A DNA stretch of 64,000 nt from Salibacteraceae bacterium (GTDB taxonomy: Bacteria; Bacteroidota; Bacteroidia; Flavobacteriales_G; Salibacteraceae). Below are positions 33,342-43,852 of this stretch, in pieces; positions within the stretch are counted from its first letter, which is position 1, and every line of letters begins with the position of its first letter. A program made the position numbers and the translations under genes. Below the pieces are notes generated by a model. It saw only the letters and a list, made by a program, of their open reading frames with translations. It was not told the origin of the DNA and searched no databases. The DNA is taken from the NCBI GenBank assembly GCA_018401875.1, contig JAGYJZ010000002.1, forward strand, positions 202,806-266,805. The letters run 5' to 3'.

Positions 33342-36300
33342 ATGAATTCAAACTTCTACCAAAAAATACAGCACGCACTTTGTGTGATCATAGCTGGAAT
33401 ATTGGTGCTGAGCCCAACATTTGGATCAGCTCAAAGCAATGATCGAAATTTAGCTCAAGTGAGCAACAACAATCAACATTTACCTTGGTCTAAGGAGCAA
33501 CTAGGAAAAGAATTGGTGGACCTCAGAAGCAGGACTACCAAACAATATGAGACAAACAACGGAACTGTGAAGGCATTCTCTGCTCCGAACTCATTGCACT
33601 ACCAAGATGCATCAGGTAACTGGAAAGACATTGATTTGACCATTTCAAATAACACTTCGAATAAGTTTGCTTCGCATCCTTATTTGAATATTGAAAATGC
33701 ATTTCAAACGTATTATGCCGCTGATCCTTTTTCTGGGTCGGTGATTACAGAAACTTCGGAAGGAGTATTCTACGAATCAATTCAAAGTGTTTATACGGTT
33801 GATGCAAATAATCAAGTCATATACAACTTCGAATCTTCTTCACCTTCTGAAGTTGTTGTTATCGGAAGTTCAATTGTTTACACAGATGTCTTACCCTTTA
33901 CCGACATCAAATACACGCAAAATAGTGATGGTAGAAAATTTGATTTAGTAATTAAAACCGAGGAATTCACAGCATTACTAGGAGCTACTAGCGAAAAAAT
34001 TGTGATTGAAGAAAAAATGACTTTACCCGAAGGTTGGGTGGCATCACAAGGCGATCATGGAATTGACCTTCACTCACAAAATGGAGTTTGGATTACCAAC
34101 ATACCCACTCCATCAGCTTTAGAAACCGTTTCAAGCACTAAAGAATACGCTTCTGAAAATGAGTTGAAAACCGAAGGTGAAATAACCTTCGAGCAAATTG
34201 GCAATGAATTAACGCTTAAAACTTCTTTCTCAACAGAGTGGATCAAAAACGCAGAAAGAGTTTATCCAATATCGCTTGACCCAACTATCAACGTTACTCC
34301 TACTAATACAACCTTTTGGACAGGAAGACAAACATCGACTAATGGTACAAAGCAAACTGGCTTTCTTCGACTTACTAATACAATTTCATCTACTTGGGCC
34401 AAATTCGATTTATCGACAGTCCCCCCAGGCGCTCAAGCAATAAACGCCACATACCACGGATATCATTACACCACAACTGGAACACCAGATAAAGTAACCA
34501 AGATCGTTGGTCTCGGAACTACAGATCCTGTTACGGCAGCAAACGCAACCCTTTTTGGGGACATTAACACGAACGGCCCAACTTTTAACTCTAACTACAT
34601 TTATGGAGGATCAGTTTATCAATGGAGAAGCGGTGCGTTAAACGCCACTGGATTAACTAACATTGCAAACGATATATCGACCCAAGGATGGACGGCTCTG
34701 GGTTTCGCATGGTTGAGTGGAACTGCAACTTTTCAGTATCATTATGGACACAATGCCACAGGTGTCGGAGTTCCATTAATTTGTTACCTTGAACTAGAGT
34801 ACGCATTAGTCACAGCAGAGAATGATGCTGGAGTGGCTTCATTTGACTCACCAGTTTCACCAATTTGTCCTGGCACTGAGACCGCAGTTGTAACTATTCA
34901 AAATTTCGGAATCAACCAAATCAGTCCAGTTACGGTGAACTGGACTGTAAATGGAGCTGTGCAAACACCTGTGGTCTATACGGGCACCCTTGATACAATT
35001 AACGGCACGGGAAATAACACTGCACAAGTTACACTAGGCACCTTCTCAGTGAATGCGCCTGTTCAAATTGAAGCATGGACATCGATGCCGAATAATGTAG
35101 TAGACACTGTAAATAACAATGACTCAGTAATTGTCAATTTGGCACCAGCATTAAGTGGTAACTATATTATTGGGGCATCTGGCTTAGCGGACTATCCAAC
35201 GTTCAATGCAGCCGCAGATGATCTTGAATCATTTGGTATTTGTGGTCCTGTAGTTTTTGATGTAGAGGACGGACTGTACAATGAACAAGTTGAGATACCC
35301 CAAATAGTTGGTGCGTTCGATACGAATACCATTACATTCAGATCTATCAATCAGGATAGTTCATTGGTTGAACTCGAATATCCATCAACAAATGCCGGTG
35401 ACAACTACATTTTGAGACTAAGCAACGCGAATAACATAATATTAGAACATCTCACTTTGCATAATACTGGTGGAATTTATTCTACAGTAGTGGATATAGT
35501 TGGAAATGCGGACAGTAATAGAATTAGCAACTGTCACCTTTACAACAATTACTCAGGCACCAGCACTTTTGGTAGCGTGATATTTACGGGTACAGGAAGT
35601 AATCCAGAGTACAACACTTTCAACAATAACCTCATAGAAGGAGGGAGTTACGGTGCGTATTATTATGGCACGAGCACTACCATCTTAGCACGTGGAGTTG
35701 TATTTGAAAACAACATGTTTTTAAACCAATATTTCTATGGCGCAAGTATTTATTACCTTGACGCTCCAATCTTTAAAAACAATACGGTTACATCTAATTC
35801 AACCTATTCGTTTGGATATGGCTTCTACGCAGGTTATTGTGACAATGAAATGCTCATAGAGGGAAATCATGTTTATACGAGTGAAGGCACCGTCTGGCCC
35901 AGATACGGCATGTATCTTTGGTATAATGATGGCACGGCTGGTACTCCTGGGAAAACCATTAATAATATCATCACATTAGGTACGAGTTCAACGGGTTCGG
36001 GAGAAGCATATTATGGGCTTTATCCATATTACAATGATTTTCAAGAGTTCACGAACAATACCATAACCTTGCGCAATGGTAGCGCTACGTCAAGGTCTGT
36101 ATACACCTATTATTGCGATTTTTATGACTTCAAAAATAATCTTGTAGTCAACTATGGTGCTGGTGTTGCTGTGGATTACAATTATGGAACCCCATATGTA
36201 TTGGATAATAATGCATTTTACGCAGCCACACCCTCCTTGGCTGAATACGATGGTGTCACAAACATCACATCATTGCAAGACTTGCAGGCAGCATCAAATC

Positions 36301-37646
36301 AAGAGGCGAACAGTGTAAGCACAGATCCAGTATTTGTTGATACCGTGGGTGGTATTCACTGCAACGCTATAATAAACAATGCAGGTCAAGTGTTGCCCAA
36401 CGTAATAGATGACTTTTACAACAACCTTCGCACGTCATCTCCTGATATCGGGGCAGTAGAGTATATGCCTGGCGGAGTCATATCACTTGGTTTAGACTCT
36501 ATTCTTTGCCAAGACTCACTTTTGCTTGAAATATTAGAACCATTTACCAGCATCATTTGGAACGTAAGTGGAAATCCAATTGGAAATACTGGCAGTTACT
36601 TGCTTACAACAAATGGCGAAGCAGAAAGCTTTTCCATAAATATTGTAGCCACCACACAACACTGTGGAACTGCGTATGCGAGTGACGACATTATTTTAGT
36701 GCCAAATATTTCACTGGACGAATCAGCGCACTTATGCCCTTCAGAGACCCTTGAATTAGATGCGCAAGGAGGATTCAACAGCACTTATACGTGGTTTCCT
36801 GTAAACTCAACCGCAAGCTCAATCGAGGTTAGTGAAGCTGGGATTTACATTGGTCAAAAAAATGAGTTTGGTTGTATTTCAACAGATACAATCATTGTAA
36901 CTGCTTCACAAGCACCAAGTATTGATAACCAAGAAGTTTGTTCAAGTGATCTTCCTATTCAATTGGATGCAACGGTTAACGGTGGTAATTCATACAACTG
37001 GAGTGCTGGTAGTTCAACAAATACTGCTGTAAATAGCATTTCAGCTGGTGGTTCTTACACTATTTCAATTCAAGACATCTATGGCTGCGATTATGTGCAC
37101 GCTTTTGATCTTGAGGAAATAGACATTCCTTCACCATTAATTACCGCTTCAGTGGTAAGTGGCAATGCATATACTTTCGTAGGCGGAAGTTCCAATAGTG
37201 CAGGAAGTAATGCAACCTATACATGGTCTGTTAGCCCAGGCGGTGCCACGTTCGTAGGACAGGTGTTCACCTATATTTTTCCTTGGAGTAATTCTGGTGA
37301 AGCGTCTTACACGGTTTCATTAAGTGTAGCTAATGATTGCGGTGAAGGATCGACCACTCAAACGGTAACTCCCAGTGCGACTGGCATCAACGACCTTGAT
37401 ATCGCAAATATGGTTAGTGTTTACCCAAATCCTGTAAACGAGATACTCAATGTAGTATTCCCTGCATCACAAGCCGACATAAGCATGAGTCTAATGGATT
37501 TGACTGGACGGGTAGTTCTAAGTCAAAATTTCAACAACTCTTACATTTTAAACCTAAATGTTTCTTCTATCGCATCAGGTTCATATATGCTTCAAATAAG
37601 TTCAAGTGACTTAGGCACATTTACTAAGCAAATTATTGTAAGGTAG
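33342..37646 (+). CDS. large T9SS-exported protein: RHS/WapA-like N-terminal region, beta-helix region, sorting domain
   Basis: FSAPNSLHYQDASGNWKDIDLTI N-region; NYIIGASGLADYPTFNAAADDL beta-helix-type region; VSVYPNPVNEILNVVF...GSYMLQISSS C-terminal domain. Confidence 0.85.
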   Translation: MNSNFYQKIQHALCVIIAGILVLSPTFGSAQSNDRNLAQVSNNNQHLPWSKEQLGKELVDLRSRTTKQYETNNGTVKAFSAPNSLHYQDASGNWKDIDLTISNNTSNKFASHPYLNIENAFQTYYAADPFSGSVITETSEGVFYESIQSVYTVDANNQVIYNFESSSPSEVVVIGSSIVYTDVLPFTDIKYTQNSDGRKFDLVIKTEEFTALLGATSEKIVIEEKMTLPEGWVASQGDHGIDLHSQNGVWITNIPTPSALETVSSTKEYASENELKTEGEITFEQIGNELTLKTSFSTEWIKNAERVYPISLDPTINVTPTNTTFWTGRQTSTNGTKQTGFLRLTNTISSTWAKFDLSTVPPGAQAINATYHGYHYTTTGTPDKVTKIVGLGTTDPVTAANATLFGDINTNGPTFNSNYIYGGSVYQWRSGALNATGLTNIANDISTQGWTALGFAWLSGTATFQYHYGHNATGVGVPLICYLELEYALVTAENDAGVASFDSPVSPICPGTETAVVTIQNFGINQISPVTVNWTVNGAVQTPVVYTGTLDTINGTGNNTAQVTLGTFSVNAPVQIEAWTSMPNNVVDTVNNNDSVIVNLAPALSGNYIIGASGLADYPTFNAAADDLESFGICGPVVFDVEDGLYNEQVEIPQIVGAFDTNTITFRSINQDSSLVELEYPSTNAGDNYILRLSNANNIILEHLTLHNTGGIYSTVVDIVGNADSNRISNCHLYNNYSGTSTFGSVIFTGTGSNPEYNTFNNNLIEGGSYGAYYYGTSTTILARGVVFENNMFLNQYFYGASIYYLDAPIFKNNTVTSNSTYSFGYGFYAGYCDNEMLIEGNHVYTSEGTVWPRYGMYLWYNDGTAGTPGKTINNIITLGTSSTGSGEAYYGLYPYYNDFQEFTNNTITLRNGSATSRSVYTYYCDFYDFKNNLVVNYGAGVAVDYNYGTPYVLDNNAFYAATPSLAEYDGVTNITSLQDLQAASNQEANSVSTDPVFVDTVGGIHCNAIINNAGQVLPNVIDDFYNNLRTSSPDIGAVEYMPGGVISLGLDSILCQDSLLLEILEPFTSIIWNVSGNPIGNTGSYLLTTNGEAESFSINIVATTQHCGTAYASDDIILVPNISLDESAHLCPSETLELDAQGGFNSTYTWFPVNSTASSIEVSEAGIYIGQKNEFGCISTDTIIVTASQAPSIDNQEVCSSDLPIQLDATVNGGNSYNWSAGSSTNTAVNSISAGGSYTISIQDIYGCDYVHAFDLEEIDIPSPLITASVVSGNAYTFVGGSSNSAGSNATYTWSVSPGGATFVGQVFTYIFPWSNSGEASYTVSLSVANDCGEGSTTQTVTPSATGINDLDIANMVSVYPNPVNEILNVVFPASQADISMSLMDLTGRVVLSQNFNNSYILNLNVSSIASGSYMLQISSSDLGTFTKQIIVR

Positions 37647-37667
37647 TTTTATAATTCTTTCGTTTTA

Positions 37668-37704
37668 AAAGGACTGATTCTCAAAAAGAATCGGTCCTTT
37701 TTTA
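37668..37704 (+). terminator. Rho-independent terminator
   Basis: AAAGGACTGATTCT-loop-AGAATCGGTCCTTT with one T:G pair, then T-rich run. Confidence 0.88.
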
Positions 37705-37859
37705 TGAATACTCAAGCTATATTTTCGCACTTATTACTAGGATAAACCGCACACACCTAATCGCTCAAAGCATCTATTAACCCGACTAACATCATTTTTA
37801 TTTCGACTAAAGGTATTTTGTACTAATATTTTACTACTTTAGTACAAATCTTTAACGTT

Positions 37860-38378
37860 ATGGAATCAATTATTAACTCCTTCATAGAGACATTTCCGTT
37901 TCTTGCATCCTTCGGGCCTGGTGTCCTTATTCCTCTTGCGTGTTTTGCCCTCGTTGGTATTTTAGCTCAGTGGTCGTTGTACGACAAATGCGGATTGCCT
38001 GGAATAGATTGCGTCATTCCTGTAAAAAATGTCATTTCATTCTTGAAAATTGTAGGGCGACCAGCTTCCCACAGTTTACTTGTAATAATTCCTCCACCCG
38101 TAATCATTCTCAGTTTGGTTTTCATTAATGACTCAATCATGGCATATGCGATCGCTGGAGTAATTGGTGGGGTTTGGGCTTTGTTTATGATGAAGGTGTA
38201 CATTGAGCTATGCCAAAGCTTCGGGCATTATAAAATGCTCGACTACGCCTTGGTGATACTTTTCAACGGTTTTTATGTGTTGCACTTGGGTCTCTCTTAT
38301 TCAGAAAAATACAAAGGACCTGTTTACAACGTTCAAAAAAAAGAAAAGAGTGATCAGCTAAAAGGTCAACTCGCGTGA
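37860..38378 (+). CDS. DUF5684-like small membrane protein
   Basis: Hydrophobic; LAQWSLYDKCGLPGIDCVIPVKNVISFLKIVGRPA resembles DUF5684/signal-peptidase-associated membrane segment. Confidence 0.6.
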   Translation: MESIINSFIETFPFLASFGPGVLIPLACFALVGILAQWSLYDKCGLPGIDCVIPVKNVISFLKIVGRPASHSLLVIIPPPVIILSLVFINDSIMAYAIAGVIGGVWALFMMKVYIELCQSFGHYKMLDYALVILFNGFYVLHLGLSYSEKYKGPVYNVQKKEKSDQLKGQLA

Positions 38379-40994
38379 TTAAGTTAATAGTTTAGCACGG
38401 TCAAGGGCTCTTTGGAGCCCTTCGCTGTTTTTACCCCCAGCCATTGCTAAAAACTTTTGACCTCCGCCACCTCCATCAATCTCAGAGGCTAGCTCGCGCA
38501 CTAATTTTGAGGCATCCATATCTGCTGATTCTGCAAGAGATCTGCTGATTCCCACAATAATGAACGGTTTAGCTTCAAACTCACCGCCTATTATTGCAAC
38601 AAGATTATCAATCTCGAGTGTTAAATTGTATACCGTATCCTTAGCAGATTTGCCATCGATGCCTGAAATTCTTTGAATTAAAACCTCTCGATCGCCACGC
38701 TTTTCAATAGTCATTTTAAGCGATTCTTTTAATCGACCTTTTTCGCGAATCTCAAATTCCTCGACTTGTTTCTGGGCCGATTTGCTTTCGAGCTGAAGTT
38801 TTTGAATGGCCGCTAGTAAATCCTTTGGATAACCGAGCGATTCATTAATGCTATCTAGTACACTTAAAGAATTAGCAATATAATTTGCATGTGCTTGTCC
38901 TGTGAGCGCCTCAATTCTTCTGATGCCACTTGCCACACTGCTTTCTGAGGTTATTTTAAACCCTCCGATCTCAAATGTGGAGGCAACGTGCGTGCCTCCG
39001 CAAAGCTCAATGGAGTCTCCAAACTTCACTACGCGCACTTCATCACCGTACTTCTCACCAAACAATGCCATAGCGCCCATTTCCTTCGCTTCTGAAATGG
39101 GCATTTTACGCCATTCTTGAAGTTCGACCGATTGCCGAATGGCCTTATTCACTGATGCTTCTATTGCGTTTAGTTGGTCATTCGTAATTTTTTCGAAATG
39201 AGAAAAGTCAAACCTCAATTTATCAGGAGAAACCAAAGAACCCTTTTGCTCAACATGATCGCCAAGGACTTGACGAAGAGCGTGATGCATCAAATGCGTT
39301 GCGGAATGATTCCTTTTAATATCAGCACGCCTCAACACATCCACTTGAGCGATTACCACGCCATTAATGGATTTGACTCTTTCAGTTACAATATGAATAA
39401 TTTCGTTATTCTCCTTTTTCGTGTCTGCAACTTGAATTTCTTGACCGTCAATAATTAATTTCCCTGTGTCGCCAACCTGCCCTCCGCTCTCTGCGTAAAA
39501 TGGAGTTTCCAACAGCACGAGTTGTATTACCTCTTTACTTTTAACTGTTGCCGAACGAAATTTTGCAATTTTCGTGGATGCACTGTGCTGATCATACCCG
39601 AGAAAAATGCTATTGCTTCCTTCGTTAACCACTGTCCAATCGCCAAACGATGTTTTTGTTGCATTACGCGACCTTTCCTTTTGCTTTTCTAATGCAACAG
39701 AAAAACCAGGCAAGTCAACTTTCCAATTTTTCTCCTCGGCAATTAGGTTCGTCAAATCAATTGGAAAACCAAACGTATCGTAAAGCTCGAAGGCTACTTC
39801 ACCGGGAATCACATGTTCACCAGTGCCATTAAAAATGACGTTCAGCTTTTCCAACCCCTTGTCTAACGTTGACAAAAATGAAGACTCCTCTTCTTTCACC
39901 ACTTTGTTAAGGAGATCCTTGTTTCGCTGCAATTCAGGAAAATCCACTCCCATTTCGTCTACCAATGTCATCACTACCTTATGAATGAATGGCACACTCA
40001 TGTTCAGCTGACTAAAGCCATAGCGAATGGCTCTTCTGAGAACCCTTCGAATAACATATCCCGCACCTGTATTTGACGGAAGCTGTCCATCAGCAATGCA
40101 GAACCCAACAGCACGCACGTGATCTGCAATCACACGAAAAGCAACGTCAGAAAGCGAATCACTCCCGTGATATTTTACATTGGTGTGCGTTTCGATGCTT
40201 TTGATTAATGCTTGAAAAATGTCAGTGTCATAGTTTGAAGAAACCCCTTGCAAAACGCGCACAAGGCGCTCTAAGCCCATACCCGTATCGATATGCTTAT
40301 TCTTTAACGGCTCTAATTTTCCATTCTCGAGCCGATTGAACTGCATAAACACCAAGTTCCAAATTTCGATGACTTCAGGATGGTCAGCATTTACTAATGC
40401 ACTTCCATCTGTCTCTTTTCGATCTGCATCGGATCTAAGATCTACGTGAATTTCTGAGCACGGACCGCACGGCCCTGTTTCGCCCATTTCCCAAAAATTA
40501 TCTTTTCTATTGAACGCTAAAATCCTATTCTCGGGAACGTATTTCATCCACAACTGTTTCGCTTCATGATCGGCTTCCACCCCAAGTTCTAGATCGCCCT
40601 CAAAGACTGATACATACAACCGGCCTTTATCTAAACCATACACATCAACCAACAATTCCCAAGCATAGTCAATGGCTTCTTTCTTAAAGTAGTCTCCAAA
40701 CGACCAATTTCCAAGCATCTCAAACATAGTGTGATGGTAGTGGTCTCGGCCTACTTCCTCTAAATCATTGTGTTTTCCTGACACACGCAAACATTTTTGT
40801 GTATCGGCAACCCTTGTAAACTGCGTTTCTTCGTTGCCAACAAAAATGCTTTTAAACTGATTCATCCCGGCATTGGTGAACATTAGGGTTGGATCATCTT
40901 TGATCACAATTGGTGCGGAAGTAACGATCTGATGTCCCTTTTCCTTAAAATACTCTTGAAACCTTGTTCGCACTTTACGCGTAGTCCACTCCAT
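38379..40994 (-). CDS. alaS: alanyl-tRNA synthetase
   Basis: TNAGMNQFKSIFVG, NHSATHLMHHALRQVLG, CGGTHV. Confidence 0.98.
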   Translation of the reverse strand: MEWTTRKVRTRFQEYFKEKGHQIVTSAPIVIKDDPTLMFTNAGMNQFKSIFVGNEETQFTRVADTQKCLRVSGKHNDLEEVGRDHYHHTMFEMLGNWSFGDYFKKEAIDYAWELLVDVYGLDKGRLYVSVFEGDLELGVEADHEAKQLWMKYVPENRILAFNRKDNFWEMGETGPCGPCSEIHVDLRSDADRKETDGSALVNADHPEVIEIWNLVFMQFNRLENGKLEPLKNKHIDTGMGLERLVRVLQGVSSNYDTDIFQALIKSIETHTNVKYHGSDSLSDVAFRVIADHVRAVGFCIADGQLPSNTGAGYVIRRVLRRAIRYGFSQLNMSVPFIHKVVMTLVDEMGVDFPELQRNKDLLNKVVKEEESSFLSTLDKGLEKLNVIFNGTGEHVIPGEVAFELYDTFGFPIDLTNLIAEEKNWKVDLPGFSVALEKQKERSRNATKTSFGDWTVVNEGSNSIFLGYDQHSASTKIAKFRSATVKSKEVIQLVLLETPFYAESGGQVGDTGKLIIDGQEIQVADTKKENNEIIHIVTERVKSINGVVIAQVDVLRRADIKRNHSATHLMHHALRQVLGDHVEQKGSLVSPDKLRFDFSHFEKITNDQLNAIEASVNKAIRQSVELQEWRKMPISEAKEMGAMALFGEKYGDEVRVVKFGDSIELCGGTHVASTFEIGGFKITSESSVASGIRRIEALTGQAHANYIANSLSVLDSINESLGYPKDLLAAIQKLQLESKSAQKQVEEFEIREKGRLKESLKMTIEKRGDREVLIQRISGIDGKSAKDTVYNLTLEIDNLVAIIGGEFEAKPFIIVGISRSLAESADMDASKLVRELASEIDGGGGGQKFLAMAGGKNSEGLQRALDRAKLLT

Positions 40995-41034
40995 AATCTG
41001 TTAATTTCGCTGAAATTCCGTTTATTAAAGGATG

Positions 41035-41063
41035 CAAAAGTAGCTGTTGTCCTATTTTCGCAA
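41035..41063 (-). promoter_or_regulatory. Bacteroidota-type promoter of alaS
   Basis: Minus strand TTG (41061-41063) - N18 - TACTTTTG (41035-41042), 40 nt upstream of alaS. Confidence 0.7.
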
Positions 41064-41078
41064 TCTAAAAATTAAAAT

Positions 41079-42053
41079 TTGGCTAAAGTCCGTTATCAAT
41101 ACAACGAAAGTTCCCTCAGTTATGAGAAGGTCAAGGTGACCCCTTGGCGAAGGTTTCTGAATATTCTTTGGTTTATAGGGGCTTCGTTTTTCTTTGGCGG
41201 TTTAATTTACATCGGTTTCAATGTGCTTTATGACTCTCCCAAAGAGAAGCAACTGATTGCTGAAAAAGAGGAACTCTTGTTGCAGTATGAGCTATTGAAT
41301 AGCAAATTAGACCAAGCAAGCATAATCTTAGCAGATCTTGAAAATCGTGATGACAACATTTACCGAACAATTTTTGAAGCCGAACCCATTCCTGATAACT
41401 TAAGAAAAGCGGGTATCGGTGGTATCAACAGATACAAAAACTTAGAGAAGTTTAAAGGTGATGCGGACATTGTAATAAGCACGACCAAAAAGCTTGACCG
41501 ATTATCAAAGCAGCTGTACATTCAGTCGAAGTCATTTGATGAAATCTATGAATTGGCGAAGCAGAAAAAGCAACTTCTTGCGGCTATTCCCGCTATTCAG
41601 CCGGTTTCTAATAAAGATTTGACAAGAGTGGCAAGTGGATATGGCATGCGCATTGACCCGCACTACAAAACACCTGCATTTCACGAGGGAATGGATTTTA
41701 CAGCTCCTACAGGAACGCCAATTTATGCTACGGGAGATGGAGTTGTGGCGAGGGCAGATCAGGGCTCCCGCGGGTATGGAAACCATGTGCGTATCGATCA
41801 TGGCTTCGGATATTTAACACTCTACGCGCACATGAGTGAAATTGCAGTGAACCCCGGTCAAAAAGTATCGAGGGGTGAAGTAATAGGGTTTGTAGGAAAC
41901 ACGGGTAAATCTAGCGGACCTCATTTGCATTATGAAGTGCATAAAAACGATCGTCCAATCAATCCGATTAACTTCTACTTTAGCGACTTGAGTCCTGAAG
42001 AGTATGATTTGATGATCCAGTTGTCTTCTCAGGAGAATCAATCGTTTGATTAA
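41079..42053 (+). CDS. M23 family metallopeptidase (TTG start)
   Basis: TM near N-terminus; HEGMDFTAPTGTPIYATGDGVV, GPHLHYEVHKNDRPINP. Confidence 0.95.
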   Translation: MAKVRYQYNESSLSYEKVKVTPWRRFLNILWFIGASFFFGGLIYIGFNVLYDSPKEKQLIAEKEELLLQYELLNSKLDQASIILADLENRDDNIYRTIFEAEPIPDNLRKAGIGGINRYKNLEKFKGDADIVISTTKKLDRLSKQLYIQSKSFDEIYELAKQKKQLLAAIPAIQPVSNKDLTRVASGYGMRIDPHYKTPAFHEGMDFTAPTGTPIYATGDGVVARADQGSRGYGNHVRIDHGFGYLTLYAHMSEIAVNPGQKVSRGEVIGFVGNTGKSSGPHLHYEVHKNDRPINPINFYFSDLSPEEYDLMIQLSSQENQSFD

Positions 42054-42067
42054 ACCACTACTGCCCC

Positions 42068-42403
42068 ATGCCTGTTAAAGAAATAGCCTCATTTAAATTG
42101 TATTATTCCATCGGTGAAGTCGCTGAAATGCTTGACGTTAACGCATCGCTTTTGCGTTTTTGGGAAAAGGAGTTTGACATTATTTCCCCACAGAAAAACG
42201 CAAAAGGCAATCGGATTTACAAGGAACAGGACGTCAAAAATTTAAAACTGATTCACCAACTGGTTAAGCAGCGCGGTTTTACACTTGACGGAGCAAAAAA
42301 GAAAATTAAGGCAGATCATAAAGCCTTATTGGAAAAGTCGGAAATGATTGAGTCGTTGAATCATGTCAAAGACATGCTCTTAGATTTGAAAGACTCTCTT
42401 TAA
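42068..42403 (+). CDS. short MerR-family transcriptional regulator
   Basis: YYSIGEVAEMLDVNASLLRFWEKEFDIISPQKNAKGNRIYKEQDV. Confidence 0.93.
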   Translation: MPVKEIASFKLYYSIGEVAEMLDVNASLLRFWEKEFDIISPQKNAKGNRIYKEQDVKNLKLIHQLVKQRGFTLDGAKKKIKADHKALLEKSEMIESLNHVKDMLLDLKDSL

Positions 42404-43362
42404 AAATTTCGTTTACTCATCAAATAATTCTGCACGTAGTCATCAATTCCATCTTCGAGGGATGTGAATTTTTTGGTGTAGCCCGCGGCAAGTAATTTGT
42501 CCATTTTGGCCTCCGTGAAATACTGGTATTTGTCGCGAATGTCTTCGGGAGTGTCTACAAAAGAAATATTCTCTTCCTTCCCCAACGATTTAAAAACACT
42601 TCGGGTTAAGTCTAAAAATGTACGCGCGGTGCCTGACCCTAAATTGTACAACCCGCTTTCAGGTAGCTTTTCGAATAAAAACTTCATCACCTCAACTACA
42701 TCCTTCACATAGACAAAGTCTCTGAGTTGTTCACCGTCTTTAAAATTCGCATTGTGCGACCTAAAGAGCCGCATCTCTCCTTTTTCTTGTATCTGATTGA
42801 ATGCGTGAAAAATTACAGATGCCATTCGCGATTTGTGGAATTCGTTCGGACCATAAACATTAAAAAATTTGAGTCCATACCAATGCTTCGGTACCTTATC
42901 CTGAGTCAACGCCCACTTATCGAACTCATTTTTTGAGATTCCGTATGGATTCAGCGGCTTCAACTGCTCCACAACTTTATGAGCATCTGAATATCCGAAC
43001 TCTCCATCACCATAAGTGGCTGCTGAAGACGCGTAGATCAGGGTTGTATTGAACTGCACACAATAGTCCCAAACTTTTTTTGTGTACTCTAGATTCAGCG
43101 CTTCTAAAATCGAATAATCAAATTCAGTAGTATCAGTTCGTGCGCCAATGTGAAATATCACTTCGATGCCGTGCCCTTGATTGAGCCATTCAAAAAAGTC
43201 GCTTCGCTCTATGCGCTTCATTCCATCGAGGACAAGCAAATTAGAAACTTTTTCGATCTGTGAAAAATCATCCACAATCACAATTTCACCGTGGTAGATG
43301 TTCTTCATAAATTTAGCCAAAACACTTCCAATAAAGCCCGCAGCGCCTGTAATTACGATCAT
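42400..43362 (-). CDS. hldD: ADP-glyceromanno-heptose 6-epimerase
   Basis: MIVITGAAGFIGSVLAKFMK, YASSAATYGDGEFGYSD, PYGISKNEFDKW. Confidence 0.93.
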   Translation of the reverse strand: MIVITGAAGFIGSVLAKFMKNIYHGEIVIVDDFSQIEKVSNLLVLDGMKRIERSDFFEWLNQGHGIEVIFHIGARTDTTEFDYSILEALNLEYTKKVWDYCVQFNTTLIYASSAATYGDGEFGYSDAHKVVEQLKPLNPYGISKNEFDKWALTQDKVPKHWYGLKFFNVYGPNEFHKSRMASVIFHAFNQIQEKGEMRLFRSHNANFKDGEQLRDFVYVKDVVEVMKFLFEKLPESGLYNLGSGTARTFLDLTRSVFKSLGKEENISFVDTPEDIRDKYQYFTEAKMDKLLAAGYTKKFTSLEDGIDDYVQNYLMSKRNF

Positions 43363-43432
43363 TTCAACTTCAATTAAGCGACAAATGTACTCAAACGCCT
43401 TTGCGACCTATCTTTGCCGCCAATTTTGAACG

Positions 43433-43852
43433 ATGTCAAAACTGATTTACATAACTCGCAGAGAACGGTTCTCGGCAGCGCACAAATTATCGAAGAGTAA
43501 TTGGAGCGATGAAAAAAATTACGAAGTTTTTGGAAAATGTGCCAATCCAAATTGGCACGGTCATAATTATGATTTATACGTTACGGTAAAAGGTGAAGTA
43601 AAGCCAGAAACAGGCTTCGTAATGGACCTAAAGCTATTAAGTGATTTGATAAAATCGCTGGTAATCGAGCATCTCGACCACAAGAATATCAATCTTGACA
43701 CCCCATTCATGGAGGGCATTATGGCATCAACCGAAAATATTTGCATCGCCATTTGGGAACAATTAGAAGGAGTTGTTGCCGAGCATGGTGCTGCATTACA
43801 CTACATCAAACTCCAAGAAACTGAAAACAACTTTGTAGAATATTATGGGTGA
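43433..43852 (+). CDS. 6-pyruvoyl-tetrahydropterin synthase / QueD-like protein
   Basis: [42 protein letters not shown]. Confidence 0.93.
   Translation: MSKLIYITRRERFSAAHKLSKSNWSDEKNYEVFGKCANPNWHGHNYDLYVTVKGEVKPETGFVMDLKLLSDLIKSLVIEHLDHKNINLDTPFMEGIMASTENICIAIWEQLEGVVAEHGAALHYIKLQETENNFVEYYG

Noticed and set aside
43382-43416. Divergent TAnnTTTG boxes (TACATTTG minus, TATCTTTG plus) between hldD and the PTPS gene
   Set aside because: No well-spaced TTG for either; kept out of the feature list as too weak
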